Below are positions 49,401-57,548 of a stretch of DNA of 64,000 nt, piece after piece (the stretch's first letter is position 1; every line of letters begins with the position of its first letter). The notes under the pieces were generated by a model that did no database searches, was not told the DNA's origin, and worked only from the letters and a program-made list of their open reading frames with translations. Source of the DNA: Nocardioides albus (GTDB lineage Bacteria > Actinomycetota > Actinomycetes > Propionibacteriales > Nocardioidaceae); the NCBI RefSeq assembly GCF_014648255.1, contig NZ_BMQT01000012.1, forward strand, positions 1 to 64,000. Direction: 5' to 3'. Made by a program: the position numbers and the translations under genes.

Positions 49401-50273
49401 TCAGTAGATGGTGGCACCGTAGACGCTGAGCGCCTCGGTCACCGGCTGGAAGAAGGTCGTTCCACCGGTGGAGCAGTTGCCGCTGCCGCCGGAGGTCAGA
49501 CCCAGCGCGGTCGAACCGGAGTAGAGCGCGCCGCCGGAGTCACCGGGCTCGGCACACACGTTGGTCTGGATCAGACCGCTGACCGTTCCCTCGGCGTATC
49601 GGACGCTCGCGTTGACCGCCGTGACGGTGCCGGTGTGGACACCGGTGGTCGAGCCGTCACGGGTCACGCTCTGGCCGACCCGAGCGGTGCCCGCGGTGAA
49701 GCCGCCGCTCTTGGAGATCGAGGAGTTGTAACGGACGATGCCGTAGTCGTTGCCCGGGAAGCTCGAGCCCGCGGTCGAACCGAGCAGCGTGCTCTGGGAC
49801 GAGTTCGCGTACCAGGTCGAGACCGCGTCGGTGCAGTGGCCCGCGGTCAGGAAGTAGTCCGCGCCGCCGACCTTGACGTTGAAGCCGAGCGAGCAGCGCG
49901 AGCCGCCGCCGTAGATGGCGTCGCCGGGGCCGATGAGCGGGCTGAACTCGCCCTTGGTGTGCTTGACCGTCACAGCCTCGTCGCCCTGGCTGGTCTTCTC
50001 GGCGGCAGCCTTCTTGACCTGGGCGATCTCGGACGCGGACACCGTCTCGTCGACGGTGACGACGACCTTGTTGGTGGCCGGGTCGGTGTACCACGACGAG
50101 CCGACCGGAGCGGACTCGGCGACAGCCGATTTGACCGATGCGACCTCGGCCTTGCTGAACTCGGCGTCCGCGGCGGCAGCCGGGACGGCGACGGCGGCGG
50201 AGGCCGCGAGACCCACACCCGCGGCGAGCGCGGCGATCGTGCGGGGACGGAAAGTGGTGCGATCGAACCTCAT
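49401..50273 (-). CDS. Secreted S1 family serine protease, copy 2
   Basis: The 290-residue preproprotein has a signal peptide (IAALAAGVGLAASAAVAVPA), a propeptide and a mature domain matching copy 1 motif for motif: LTAGHCTDA, GNDYGIVRY, AEPGDSGGALY. Same length as copy 1 to the residue. Tandem duplication is clear; the prosequences have diverged more than the catalytic domains. Secreted nutrient-scavenging protease. The region upstream of the start is a 384-base intergenic stretch. Confidence 0.9.
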   Translation of the reverse strand: MRFDRTTFRPRTIAALAAGVGLAASAAVAVPAAAADAEFSKAEVASVKSAVAESAPVGSSWYTDPATNKVVVTVDETVSASEIAQVKKAAAEKTSQGDEAVTVKHTKGEFSPLIGPGDAIYGGGSRCSLGFNVKVGGADYFLTAGHCTDAVSTWYANSSQSTLLGSTAGSSFPGNDYGIVRYNSSISKSGGFTAGTARVGQSVTRDGSTTGVHTGTVTAVNASVRYAEGTVSGLIQTNVCAEPGDSGGALYSGSTALGLTSGGSGNCSTGGTTFFQPVTEALSVYGATIY

Positions 50274-50657
50274 ACGTCTCCTCCTGGGGGAACGGCCCGC
50301 TGGTCACGGGCTCCGGCACCCGAACCACGGGTTTCGTGGCTTACCGGGTACGGGTAACTGAGTTTCGTGTTCTTTCCTCGGGATCGCACCACATTCGATT
50401 CCCCAAGAATCTGCATTGCAACGACTGGGTCTTCGGATTCTTGCAGTGCAGCAACACGCATTTTCCGGCCCTTTCGGGCATTTGCCCGCCGAAGAGGAAT
50501 GCGAAAGCATTGCGAAGTTGTAGGTGCCCGAGTCGCGGGCCGCGTACGGTAGGTATTTCGTGTTCATCTCGCTGCTCGAGCGAGGGATCCGGGCAGGAGA
50601 TCGTCCGTCTTCCTCACCTTCGGCGTGGCGACCGCTGATAGATGGTAGACAAACCCC
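50274..50657. other. Divergent promoter region, AT-richer, no gene seen
   Basis: These 384 bases separate the protease (leftward) from a membrane protein gene (rightward). No reading frame here has actinobacterial codon character. Imperfect related words (AAGAATCTGCATTGCAAC at 50408-50425 and GGATTCTTGCAGTGCAGCAA at 50437-50456) suggest regulatory sites or a folded leader, but nothing specific is recognisable. Confidence 0.4.
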
Positions 50658-51563
50658 ATGCCGTATCCGCCGCCCTCAGGCTCCCCCGGTTCGGGCGCGC
50701 CTGACGAGGAGCCGCAGAAGCAGTCTGCCCCGTTCGACTACAACGAGCGCCTGATCGGGCTGTCTGTGGAGGACGGCGGCGACCGGCCCGCGTTCAACGC
50801 TCGCAAGGAGCGAGCCGGTCACGGCGGCCCGTTGCGCCAGGTCCTGACCATCGCCGTGTCCCTCGGTCTCGTGGTCGTGTGCGGTGTGGTGGTCTACGCC
50901 CTCTTCACCCGCGGGGACCATGCGGCCACGACGGCCGGAGTGCCGACGGCGAGCGACACCCCCTCGTCCGGGGCGGGTCCGACCGACTCGGCGAGCCCGG
51001 GAGGCGGGCGCTCCGACGTCAGCGGCGAGTCCAGCGGCAAGCCCGGCTGGCCCGGGACGAGCTCGCCGGCCGATCCGAGCGACGGGGCCACCTCGCGTTC
51101 GACCATCGGTCCCGAGCGCCTCTCCAAGGCGGATGTCCCCCGGCCGTGGGAGTTCACCTACGGCGCGGTCACGCTGAAGGCCCGCTACCTCAGCGGCAAG
51201 GACTACTCGGGCTGCAGAGCGACGCTCAAGCGCGTGGTCCGTGACCTCGGCTGCGGCTACGCCGTGCGGGTCTCCTACAAGGCTCAGCAGAACAACGTGC
51301 GGATGACTCACTTCATCTACGACTTCAGCACGGTCGAAGCCGCCGGGAAAGCCGCCGCGAAGATCGAGCCGAAGCACGTGATACCGCCCACCGAGGCTTC
51401 CCTGCCCGGCTACACCCAGGGTTGGTTCAAGGTGAAGGACTACGGCAAGTACGTCGTCTACACGATGGTCACGGCCACCGGCGGCATCACCGAGGCCAAG
51501 GGCAAGGAGTACACCTCCTACGGGAACACCGACCTCGGTGCGGAGATCCTCTTCCGGATGTGA
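50658..51563 (+). CDS. Membrane-anchored extracytoplasmic domain protein, paralogue of 55751
   Basis: The 301-residue protein has a Pro-rich cytoplasmic start, a membrane helix (VLTIAVSLGLVVVCGVVVYA, about 56-75), a disordered Ser/Thr/Gly linker and an outside domain (about 165-300) with VTLKARYLSGKDYSGCRATL and DLGCGYAVRVSYK. This domain aligns with the one in the gene at 55751 (VSMNATYVASQDYPECGPIA), including both cysteines. Likely a surface lipoprotein-like sensor; function unknown. Confidence 0.7.
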   Translation: MPYPPPSGSPGSGAPDEEPQKQSAPFDYNERLIGLSVEDGGDRPAFNARKERAGHGGPLRQVLTIAVSLGLVVVCGVVVYALFTRGDHAATTAGVPTASDTPSSGAGPTDSASPGGGRSDVSGESSGKPGWPGTSSPADPSDGATSRSTIGPERLSKADVPRPWEFTYGAVTLKARYLSGKDYSGCRATLKRVVRDLGCGYAVRVSYKAQQNNVRMTHFIYDFSTVEAAGKAAAKIEPKHVIPPTEASLPGYTQGWFKVKDYGKYVVYTMVTATGGITEAKGKEYTSYGNTDLGAEILFRM

Positions 51564-51574
51564 GTCCGGGGGGA

Positions 51575-52390
51575 TCAGGGTGTCGTCTGGTCGGCTTCGA
51601 CCGAAGGCGGCGCTTCGCTCAGACCACCGCTCGGCTGCTCCTGAGGCTCGGCGCTCGATCCTGTCGACGGCTCCGCGCTCGGCTCCTCCGCCTCGCCCTC
51701 GTCCGGAACGGCCGGATCCGACTGCTGGACGTCCTCCGAGGGTTCGGCCCTCGGGCTGGACGACTCCTCCGGCGTCGGCGTGGCGCCGGGCGACGGATCC
51801 TGACGCTGCTTCCGGTCTGCCTTGCCGGAGTCGCCGGTCACCCCAGAGATCGTCGTACGCTGGTCCTCACCGCCGACCATGGAGCTGACGCTGCGTCCGG
51901 CGAGCAGCTCGATGATCGTGATCGCGGCGATCACGACCACGAACATCGCCAGCGAGGCCAGGCCGATCCGTTTCCAGGGCAGCGTTCGGAGACGCTCTCG
52001 CCACACGGCCCCCCGCCCCGCGTCGTCGGTGGTCACGGCGGACTCGTCCTCGGCGACGGAAGCGGCCTCCGCGACGGACTCAGACACAGGGTTCGATCGC
52101 CCGCGCGCGCCGGCGATCCCGGCCGACCGCCACCGGGCCAGCGCCTGAGCCCGGGCCACCTTCTCGCGGCTCTTCGCCAGCCACTGCGAATACAGATTGG
52201 TGCCGATCGTGGCCGCGACGCTGCCGACCGCGGCACCCAGCAGGGTGCCCACGGCACCGAGCGTGGAGAGCAGCAGCGCGGAGGTGACGGCAGCGAGCGC
52301 GCCGGCAGTCGTCGCGAGCCAGTCGATGCCGGCAGGCTTCGAGTCCTGGAGATCGCTCCGGTGGCCACTGGAGGGTGCGCTGTCACTCAT
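51575..52390 (-). CDS. Membrane protein with acidic Pro/Ser-rich tail, unknown
   Basis: The 271-residue product starts MSDSAPSSGHRSDLQDSKPA, has two hydrophobic hairpin segments (ATTAGALAAVTSALLLSTLG and GTLLGAAVGSVAATIGTNLY, about 26-66), a basic cytoplasmic loop, a third helix (IGLASLAMFVVVIAAITIIE) and a long disordered outside tail rich in Ser, Pro and Glu. Convergent with the preceding gene (11-base gap). No family recognised. Confidence 0.65.
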   Translation of the reverse strand: MSDSAPSSGHRSDLQDSKPAGIDWLATTAGALAAVTSALLLSTLGAVGTLLGAAVGSVAATIGTNLYSQWLAKSREKVARAQALARWRSAGIAGARGRSNPVSESVAEAASVAEDESAVTTDDAGRGAVWRERLRTLPWKRIGLASLAMFVVVIAAITIIELLAGRSVSSMVGGEDQRTTISGVTGDSGKADRKQRQDPSPGATPTPEESSSPRAEPSEDVQQSDPAVPDEGEAEEPSAEPSTGSSAEPQEQPSGGLSEAPPSVEADQTTP

Positions 52391-52442
52391 CGAATCCAGG
52401 TTAACCGGTGCCACCCGACGCTACCGACTTCGATGACATAGG

Positions 52443-53216
52443 TCACCCCTGGCTCAGATCACGCTCCAGAGCCGCCGCACCGGACATCAGGGTCGCGACC
52501 AGGCTCGGCAGAGACTCCTTGTCGTAACGGACGCTGGGCATGGAGATCGACATCCCGGCGACGACGTCACCACCAGCGCCTCGGACGGGGACACCGACCG
52601 CGACCACACCACGCTCGGTGCGACCGTCGTTGAAGGCGAATCCGTTGCGGCGTACCCGCTCGAGCTCGGTACGCAGCGCGTCGATTTCCGGGCGATCGGC
52701 CGGCTGGTCGGCGTACCTCTCCCGGGAGTAGATCGAGGCGAGCTCCTCGTCGGCGATCTGGGCGAGGAGCAGGAGACCGGCGGTGGTGCGGTGGGCGGGG
52801 AAGACCATCCCCTCGCGGGAGCCGACCTTGAGCGACTGCGGGGACTCGACCGAGGCGATGAACCGACACGTGTCACCGGTGCGGACGGCGACGTTGGCGG
52901 ACTCGCCCAGCAGGTCGACCAGGCGCTGCAGGTGTGGCAGCGCGACCTGACGGAGCCGAGACGCGGTCGAGCGGGAGTGGGCGGCCAGCTCCAGCACCGG
53001 GCCGGCCCGGTAGACCTTGTCCTCGTCCTGGACCGCGAAGTCGCGGTAGACGAGCATGGCGAGCAGCCGGTGAGCGGTAGAGCGGGCGACGTCGAGCCGA
53101 GCCGCGGCCTCTGAGACCGTCAAGCGACCTTCGACCTGAAGGATCGCCGCCAGCTTGAGTGCGTGGTCGACGCTGGTGATCGCATACGGGGGCCGGGTCT
53201 TGATCGGCTTGTCCAT
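52443..53216 (-). CDS. IclR-family transcriptional regulator
   Basis: The 257-residue protein has a winged helix (SVDHALKLAAILQVEGRLTV, EAAARLDVARSTAHRLLAML, about 14-55) and a GAF-like effector domain (CRFIASVESPQSLKVGSREG, FPAHRTTAGLLLLAQ, GVVAVGVPVRGAGGDVVAG). It is divergent from the maleylpyruvate isomerase-like gene and probably controls it. Effector likely an aromatic-pathway intermediate, which is inference from the neighbour. Confidence 0.88.
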   Translation of the reverse strand: MDKPIKTRPPYAITSVDHALKLAAILQVEGRLTVSEAAARLDVARSTAHRLLAMLVYRDFAVQDEDKVYRAGPVLELAAHSRSTASRLRQVALPHLQRLVDLLGESANVAVRTGDTCRFIASVESPQSLKVGSREGMVFPAHRTTAGLLLLAQIADEELASIYSRERYADQPADRPEIDALRTELERVRRNGFAFNDGRTERGVVAVGVPVRGAGGDVVAGMSISMPSVRYDKESLPSLVATLMSGAAALERDLSQG

Positions 53217-53342
53217 CCCACCTCTTCCTGATCACACCAAACCAAGCATCAATCGCCTTTCTCCGCAGGAGATTCACGGAGCTAGTTGTTCTTTACAACA
53301 GAATTATTTGTTCTATCCGTCCGGAGCCAGCACTCTGTGACC

Positions 53343-54002
53343 ATGACGATCCTGATCGGCGCCACCCCCGCCCGTACATTCGACGACGCCCGCCGCTGGG
53401 CCGCCGAGGGCACCGCCCTGTTCACCGCCGCCATCGACCGCCTCGAGCCCGCCGGCTATGACACCGCCTCCCAGCTGCCGGGCTGGACTCGCAAGCACCT
53501 GATCGGCCACGTCGCTGCCAACGCCGACGCCCTGGGCAACCTGATCTCGTGGGCCGCGACGGGCGTGGAGAAGCGGATGTACGCCTCCCCCGAGCAGCGC
53601 AACGCCGACATCGAGGCGGCCGCGACGCGACCGGCCGACGAGCTCGGGGCGTGGTATCTCCGCGGTGCCGAGGAGCTGGAGGAGGCCATGGACGGGCTGA
53701 GCCCCGAGCAGTGGGGGCACGAGGTGATCACCGCGCAGCTCGTCACCCGGAAGGCCGGCGATGTCCCTTGGATGCGCGCTCGGGAGGTCTTCGTCCACGC
53801 CGTCGACCTCGGTGTCGGGATCACCTTCGCAGACCTGCCCGACGACTTCCTGCTCGCGCTGGCCGACGAGATCCGGACGAAGCGGGGTCTCTCCGACAAT
53901 GACCTGCGCGACGTCGCCGGTCCGCTTCCCGAGGTCACTGCCTGGCTCGCCGGACGGCCGCACGCTCTCGTCGACGCACCGGAGCTGGGGCCGTGGCTGT
54001 GA
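53343..54002 (+). CDS. Maleylpyruvate isomerase family protein (DinB-like, mycothiol-dependent type)
   Basis: The 219-residue protein starts MTILIGATPARTFDDARRWA and has the N-terminal metal-binding DinB-like fold with TASQLPGWTRKHLIGHVAAN (His about 60) and FVHAVDLGVG (His). This fits mycothiol-dependent maleylpyruvate isomerase of the gentisate pathway. No ring-cleavage genes are adjacent, so another thiol-dependent reaction is possible. ATG at 53343 gives the family's usual N terminus. Divergent from the IclR gene. Confidence 0.85.
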   Translation: MTILIGATPARTFDDARRWAAEGTALFTAAIDRLEPAGYDTASQLPGWTRKHLIGHVAANADALGNLISWAATGVEKRMYASPEQRNADIEAAATRPADELGAWYLRGAEELEEAMDGLSPEQWGHEVITAQLVTRKAGDVPWMRAREVFVHAVDLGVGITFADLPDDFLLALADEIRTKRGLSDNDLRDVAGPLPEVTAWLAGRPHALVDAPELGPWL

Positions 54003-54016
54003 GGTGCGCGCCGCCC

Positions 54017-54180
54017 GAACGAACGTTCGTTCGGCACGCAGGTCCGAATGAACGTTCGTTCCGCACGCAAGTCCGAATGAACGTTCGTTCCGCACGCAAG
54101 TCCGAATGAACGTTCGTTCCGCACGCAAGTCCGAATGAACGTTCGTTCCGCACGCAAGTCCGAATGAACGTTCGTTCCGC
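54017..54180. repeat. Tandem 29-bp repeats, six palindromic units
   Basis: Units start at 54017, 54046, 54075, 54104, 54133 and 54162, exactly 29 bp apart. Each holds the palindrome GAATGAACGTTCGTTC (first unit GAACGAACGTTCGTTC, perfect 16 bp) followed by CGCACGCAAGTCC. The array fills the gap between two convergent genes. There are no spacers, so it is not CRISPR. It may act as a terminator or bind a dimeric regulator. Confidence 0.8.
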
Positions 54181-54185
54181 TGTGA

Positions 54186-55067
54186 TCAGGTCCAGCGAGC
54201 GAGCTTGTCAGGGTTGAGGACGATCCAGACGTCGGTGACCAGCCCGCCGACGACCCTGAGGTTGGCGACACCGCGGTGAGCCCCGTCCTCGACCAGCGTG
54301 AACCCGAGTCCGTCGGCCGTGGGTTCGGCACGCACGGTCCAGGTCGGGCGTTTCGTGAGGACGCCCAGCAAGAACCGCGCCACTCTCTCCGGACCTTCGA
54401 TCGGGTTGAGGGCGGCGCTGACCCGGCCGCCACCGTCGGAGCGGAGCGTGACCGACGAGTCCAGCAGCGTCACCAGCCGGCCGAGGTCGCCGCCGGCGGT
54501 GGCCGAGACGAAGGCGCGGACGACGTCGTCGTGCTCCGGCAGCGGGGCGACATCGTCCCGCTGCTCGGCAACCCGGCGGCGTGCCGAGGCGGCGAGCTGG
54601 CGCACCGCGGCCGGGGAGCGGCCGACCACCCCGGCGATGTCGCCGAACGGGATGGCGAAGATGTCGTGGAGCACGAACGCGACCCGCTCGGCCGGGGTCA
54701 TCGCGTCGAGCACGACGAGCAGCGCGGTGCTCACCGTGTCGTCCAGGGTCGCCCGGTCGGCCGGATCCTCGGGTGCGGCGAGGAACCCCGGCCGCACCGG
54801 CTCGGGCAGCCAGGGCCCGACGTACCTTTCCCGACGGGCGCGTGCCGACTTGAGCACGTCGAGGCAGATCCGGCTGGTCACTCGGCTCAGCCAGCCGGAA
54901 GGATTGTCGATCGCCGCGCGCTCGTCGTCGGTGAGGCGATACCAGCGCAGGTAGGTCTCCTGGACGGCATCCTCCGCCTCCTCTAGCGTGCCGAGCAGGC
55001 GGTAGGCGAGCGCGATCAAGCGCCGGCGCTCGACCATCACCTCGCCCAGGTCATCCATGTCAGGCAT
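54186..55067 (-). CDS. ECF41-family sigma factor (SigJ-like) with SnoaL-like C-terminal domain
   Basis: The 293-residue protein has sigma region 2 (LIALAYRLLGTLEEAEDAVQ, about 17-36), region 4 (MTPAERVAFVLHDIFAIPFG, AVRQLAASARRRV) and an NTF2-like C-terminal extension. The ECF41 marks GPWLPEPV, DGGGRVSAALNPIEG and C-terminal NPDKL are all present. In ECF41 factors the extension regulates activity without a separate anti-sigma protein. It is divergent from an AhpD-like (COE) gene, the classical ECF41 partner. Confidence 0.9.
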   Translation of the reverse strand: MPDMDDLGEVMVERRRLIALAYRLLGTLEEAEDAVQETYLRWYRLTDDERAAIDNPSGWLSRVTSRICLDVLKSARARRERYVGPWLPEPVRPGFLAAPEDPADRATLDDTVSTALLVVLDAMTPAERVAFVLHDIFAIPFGDIAGVVGRSPAAVRQLAASARRRVAEQRDDVAPLPEHDDVVRAFVSATAGGDLGRLVTLLDSSVTLRSDGGGRVSAALNPIEGPERVARFLLGVLTKRPTWTVRAEPTADGLGFTLVEDGAHRGVANLRVVGGLVTDVWIVLNPDKLARWT

Positions 55068-55122
55068 CGTGGCATCTCCTCCCGGGGTTCACCCAGTGTG
55101 ACGAGCCAGACAGCGCGATCGT

Positions 55123-55159
55123 GAGGTGGCGACCTCACATTCATGGTCGCCACCTCGTC
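55123..55159 (+). promoter_or_regulatory. ECF41-type promoter with overlapping inverted repeat
   Basis: CCTCACA (55133-55139), 16 bases, then CGTC (55156-55159) closely matches the published ECF41 promoter TGTCACA-N16-CGTC, with exact spacing and complete -10. It is 50 bases before the AhpD-like gene. GAGGTGGCGACC (55123-55134) and GGTCGCCACCTC (55145-55156) are perfect 12-bp inverted arms overlapping the promoter. Confidence 0.6.
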
Positions 55160-55209
55160 AACCCATCGAGTGCCCGCGACGTGGCGGGCCCGAACTCGAA
55201 GGAACCCCG

Positions 55210-55662
55210 ATGCTCGCCGACGTCAACGTCACCAAGATGTTCCCTGCTGCATACAAGGCCCAGATGGCCGTCGAGGAGGCGGTTGAGGAAGCCATCACCG
55301 TCGCCGGCCTGGACCGGCTCACCGTCGACCTGGTCAAGCTCCGCGCCTCCCAGATCAACGGCTGCGCCTTCTGCCTGCGGATGCACACCCAGGACGCCCT
55401 CAAGAACGGTGAGACGACCGACCGTCTCGCCCTCGTCGCCGCTTGGTGGGAGTCGCAGTACTTCACCCAGGAGGAGCAGGCCGCGCTCACCATCGCCGAG
55501 CAGATCACCCGCATCGGCGACCTGCACACCGCGGCCGCGCCCAAGGTCGACGTCGAGAGCATCCTCGACGCCAAGCAGATCGCCGCCCTCACCTGGGTCG
55601 CGATCGCGATCAACTCCTGGAACCGGATCGCGATCTCCAGCCACTACCCCGTCGCTCCCTGA
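55210..55662 (+). CDS. AhpD/carboxymuconolactone decarboxylase-family protein
   Basis: The 150-residue protein starts MLADVNVTKMFPAAYKAQMA and has the redox motif INGCAFCLRMHTQ (CxxC with nearby His, about 54-66). AhpD-like proteins act as peroxidase-system disulphide reductases; in ECF41 loci such COE genes are the sigma factor's target. The GAAGGA site precedes the ATG. The upstream ECF41-type promoter supports regulation by the divergent sigma factor. Confidence 0.9.
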   Translation: MLADVNVTKMFPAAYKAQMAVEEAVEEAITVAGLDRLTVDLVKLRASQINGCAFCLRMHTQDALKNGETTDRLALVAAWWESQYFTQEEQAALTIAEQITRIGDLHTAAAPKVDVESILDAKQIAALTWVAIAINSWNRIAISSHYPVAP

Positions 55663-55750
55663 CCGAGACAGTTCGGAGGCGTAGGGAAGAATGTGGGAAC
55701 CACGTGGGAACGTTTCTCCCACGTGATTCTTCACTCGCGCAGGGGGCCCG

Positions 55751-56533
55751 ATGACCACGCCGACACCACCACCGCCGGACGGTTATGGTGCGATGCCGCC
55801 GGCGCCGGACCTGCGGCCCGGACCTCAGCAGCCCGTCCGGTCGCCGAACGAGAATTCGTTCGGCGCCGGCGGGCCGCCGCCGAGCCCCACGTCGCACAAC
55901 CCGTGGCCCATCGTCATCGGGCTCAGCGCGATCGCCGGCGTGCTGATCATCGGCGTGATCATCACGGCCGGCATCGTCCTCCTCAGCGGTGACGGCGACC
56001 CGACCGCCAGACCGGGTCCGCTCACCGTGACGGCGACGCCGAGCACATCGCCGGACCCCTCAGCCACCAACCCGGCGCCCGGCGGGCTGGCCGCGGAGCT
56101 CTTCGAGGGCGACTGGAGGTTCAAGCTCGGCGACGTGAGCATGAACGCGACGTACGTGGCCTCCCAGGACTACCCCGAGTGTGGTCCGATCGCGTCGGCG
56201 GCCCTGGAGCGGAAGGGCTGTCGCTACGCCGCGATGGGGATCCACGACGCCCAGGGCGGCAAGCTGCGGATGCTCCGGGTGATCTACGTCTTCGACAGCG
56301 AGGCAGAGGCGACGGCGGCCGCGGCGTCGGTCAAGGAGACCGACTTCGACCTGCCCACCGGCAGCCTCATCGATGACGACGTGATCGGGAAGTGGGTCGC
56401 CAAGGACTCCTCCAAGGCCGTCGTCGTCGGCTTCGTGACCGCACAGAAGGGCGTGCCGGAGAAGACCGTCGACGACTATCTCCACTACGGCACCGCCGAC
56501 ATCGCGGGCGCACTCGCCTTCATGGACCTGTAG
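55751..56533 (+). CDS. Membrane-anchored extracytoplasmic domain protein, paralogue of 50658
   Basis: The 260-residue protein has a Pro-rich N terminus, a membrane helix (PIVIGLSAIAGVLIIGVIIT, about 53-72), a Thr/Pro linker and an outside domain (about 120-260) with two conserved cysteines (YPECGP, ERKGCRY). This domain aligns with that of the 50658 protein. ATG is the first Met, preceded by a CAGGGGG site. Function unknown. Confidence 0.72.
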   Translation: MTTPTPPPPDGYGAMPPAPDLRPGPQQPVRSPNENSFGAGGPPPSPTSHNPWPIVIGLSAIAGVLIIGVIITAGIVLLSGDGDPTARPGPLTVTATPSTSPDPSATNPAPGGLAAELFEGDWRFKLGDVSMNATYVASQDYPECGPIASAALERKGCRYAAMGIHDAQGGKLRMLRVIYVFDSEAEATAAAASVKETDFDLPTGSLIDDDVIGKWVAKDSSKAVVVGFVTAQKGVPEKTVDDYLHYGTADIAGALAFMDL

Positions 56534-56620
56534 GGGCGGTCGCCGGAGTTCACCCGAGGTTTCCGAGTATTCGAACGCGTTTGGTTCAGCGCACACGGCT
56601 CGCCCATACCGTCAGTAGGC

Positions 56621-57544
56621 GTGTCCCCCAACGCACCGTTCGCCTCGGGCTCCGCTTCGAACGGACTCGAGAGGATCGACCTACGATGGCGCGCCACCGT
56701 CGTCGCCGTCGCGCTGTGCGGCGTCCTCGCCGCCGCGATCAGCTTCCTCGTGCCGACGACCGCGACGGCAGGGCCGACCGTCACGGTCGCCCAGGCCACT
56801 CCGGTCCAGCCGGGTTTCCAGCGTTTCGCCTGGCTCAACGCCTGGGCCGACCACCACACCGCTCCCGGCGGCGCTGCCGCCGGGCGGCTCGACGGGGTGC
56901 CGCGGATGCGGATCGTGGTGGGTCACCTGCGGCGTACGCTCATCGACTTCGGAGTGCTCGCCGAGGTGGAGGCTCCGCAGCGCGAGGCCTTCGAGTCCTT
57001 CGGCCGGGAGTTCGCGCTCGTGTCCACCCCTGATGCGACCGACGACGCGGTCTTCTACCGCCGCTCGGTCTTCCGGCTGGTCAGCAAGGACCCGGTCACC
57101 ATGTACTACCGCCACGGCGAGCGCGTCATCGCACCGGTCGTGGTGCTGGAGGAGCGATCCTCGGGCCGGCGTGTCGGGATCCTGCCGGTGCACTTTCCGG
57201 CAAGCCTGCCCTCGGTCCCCGAGCAGAGGAGGTGGCGCGACCTGAACGCCCGGATCGTCAAGAACGTGGTGGCGCGCTCCGAGGTGCCGATGGTCGTCGC
57301 GGGTGACTTCAACCAGCGCAACGACATCCTCTGCGACCTGACCTCACCAGGGACCGGTCTGGTGAGCCCGCTCGCGACGTACGACGGGTGTGCGACCGCC
57401 CCTCGGGCGCCGATCGACCAGGCGTTCCTCAGCCCGTCGCTGCGACCTGACCGCTACCGGGTCTACTCCGGCCCGTCGGCCCGCCGCGCCACCGACCACG
57501 GCGCGTTCTACCAGGTCAGGGTGCGGATCTCGGACGTCCTCTGA
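56621..57544 (+). CDS. Exported endonuclease/exonuclease/phosphatase-family protein
   Basis: The 307-residue protein has a signal-like membrane helix (ATVVAVALCGVLAAAISFLV) and an EEP-fold domain with VFYRRSVFRL, ILPVHFPAS, MVVAGDFNQRND (catalytic Asp/Asn) and ATDHGAFYQV (catalytic His). It begins with GTG. The DNase-I-type fold suggests a secreted nuclease or phosphodiesterase; the early QPGFQRFAWLNAWA motif differs from typical nucleases, so the substrate is open. Confidence 0.75.
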   Translation: MSPNAPFASGSASNGLERIDLRWRATVVAVALCGVLAAAISFLVPTTATAGPTVTVAQATPVQPGFQRFAWLNAWADHHTAPGGAAAGRLDGVPRMRIVVGHLRRTLIDFGVLAEVEAPQREAFESFGREFALVSTPDATDDAVFYRRSVFRLVSKDPVTMYYRHGERVIAPVVVLEERSSGRRVGILPVHFPASLPSVPEQRRWRDLNARIVKNVVARSEVPMVVAGDFNQRNDILCDLTSPGTGLVSPLATYDGCATAPRAPIDQAFLSPSLRPDRYRVYSGPSARRATDHGAFYQVRVRISDVL

Positions 57545-57548
57545 GTCC

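Noticed and set aside
50336..50638. Possible gene in the protease upstream region
   Set aside because: Codon pattern does not match the host, with scattered Cys and Ser and no ribosome site; better explained as regulatory DNA.
54017..54180. CRISPR array
   Set aside because: The 29-bp period lacks spacers; every unit is the same sequence throughout, and no cas genes are present.
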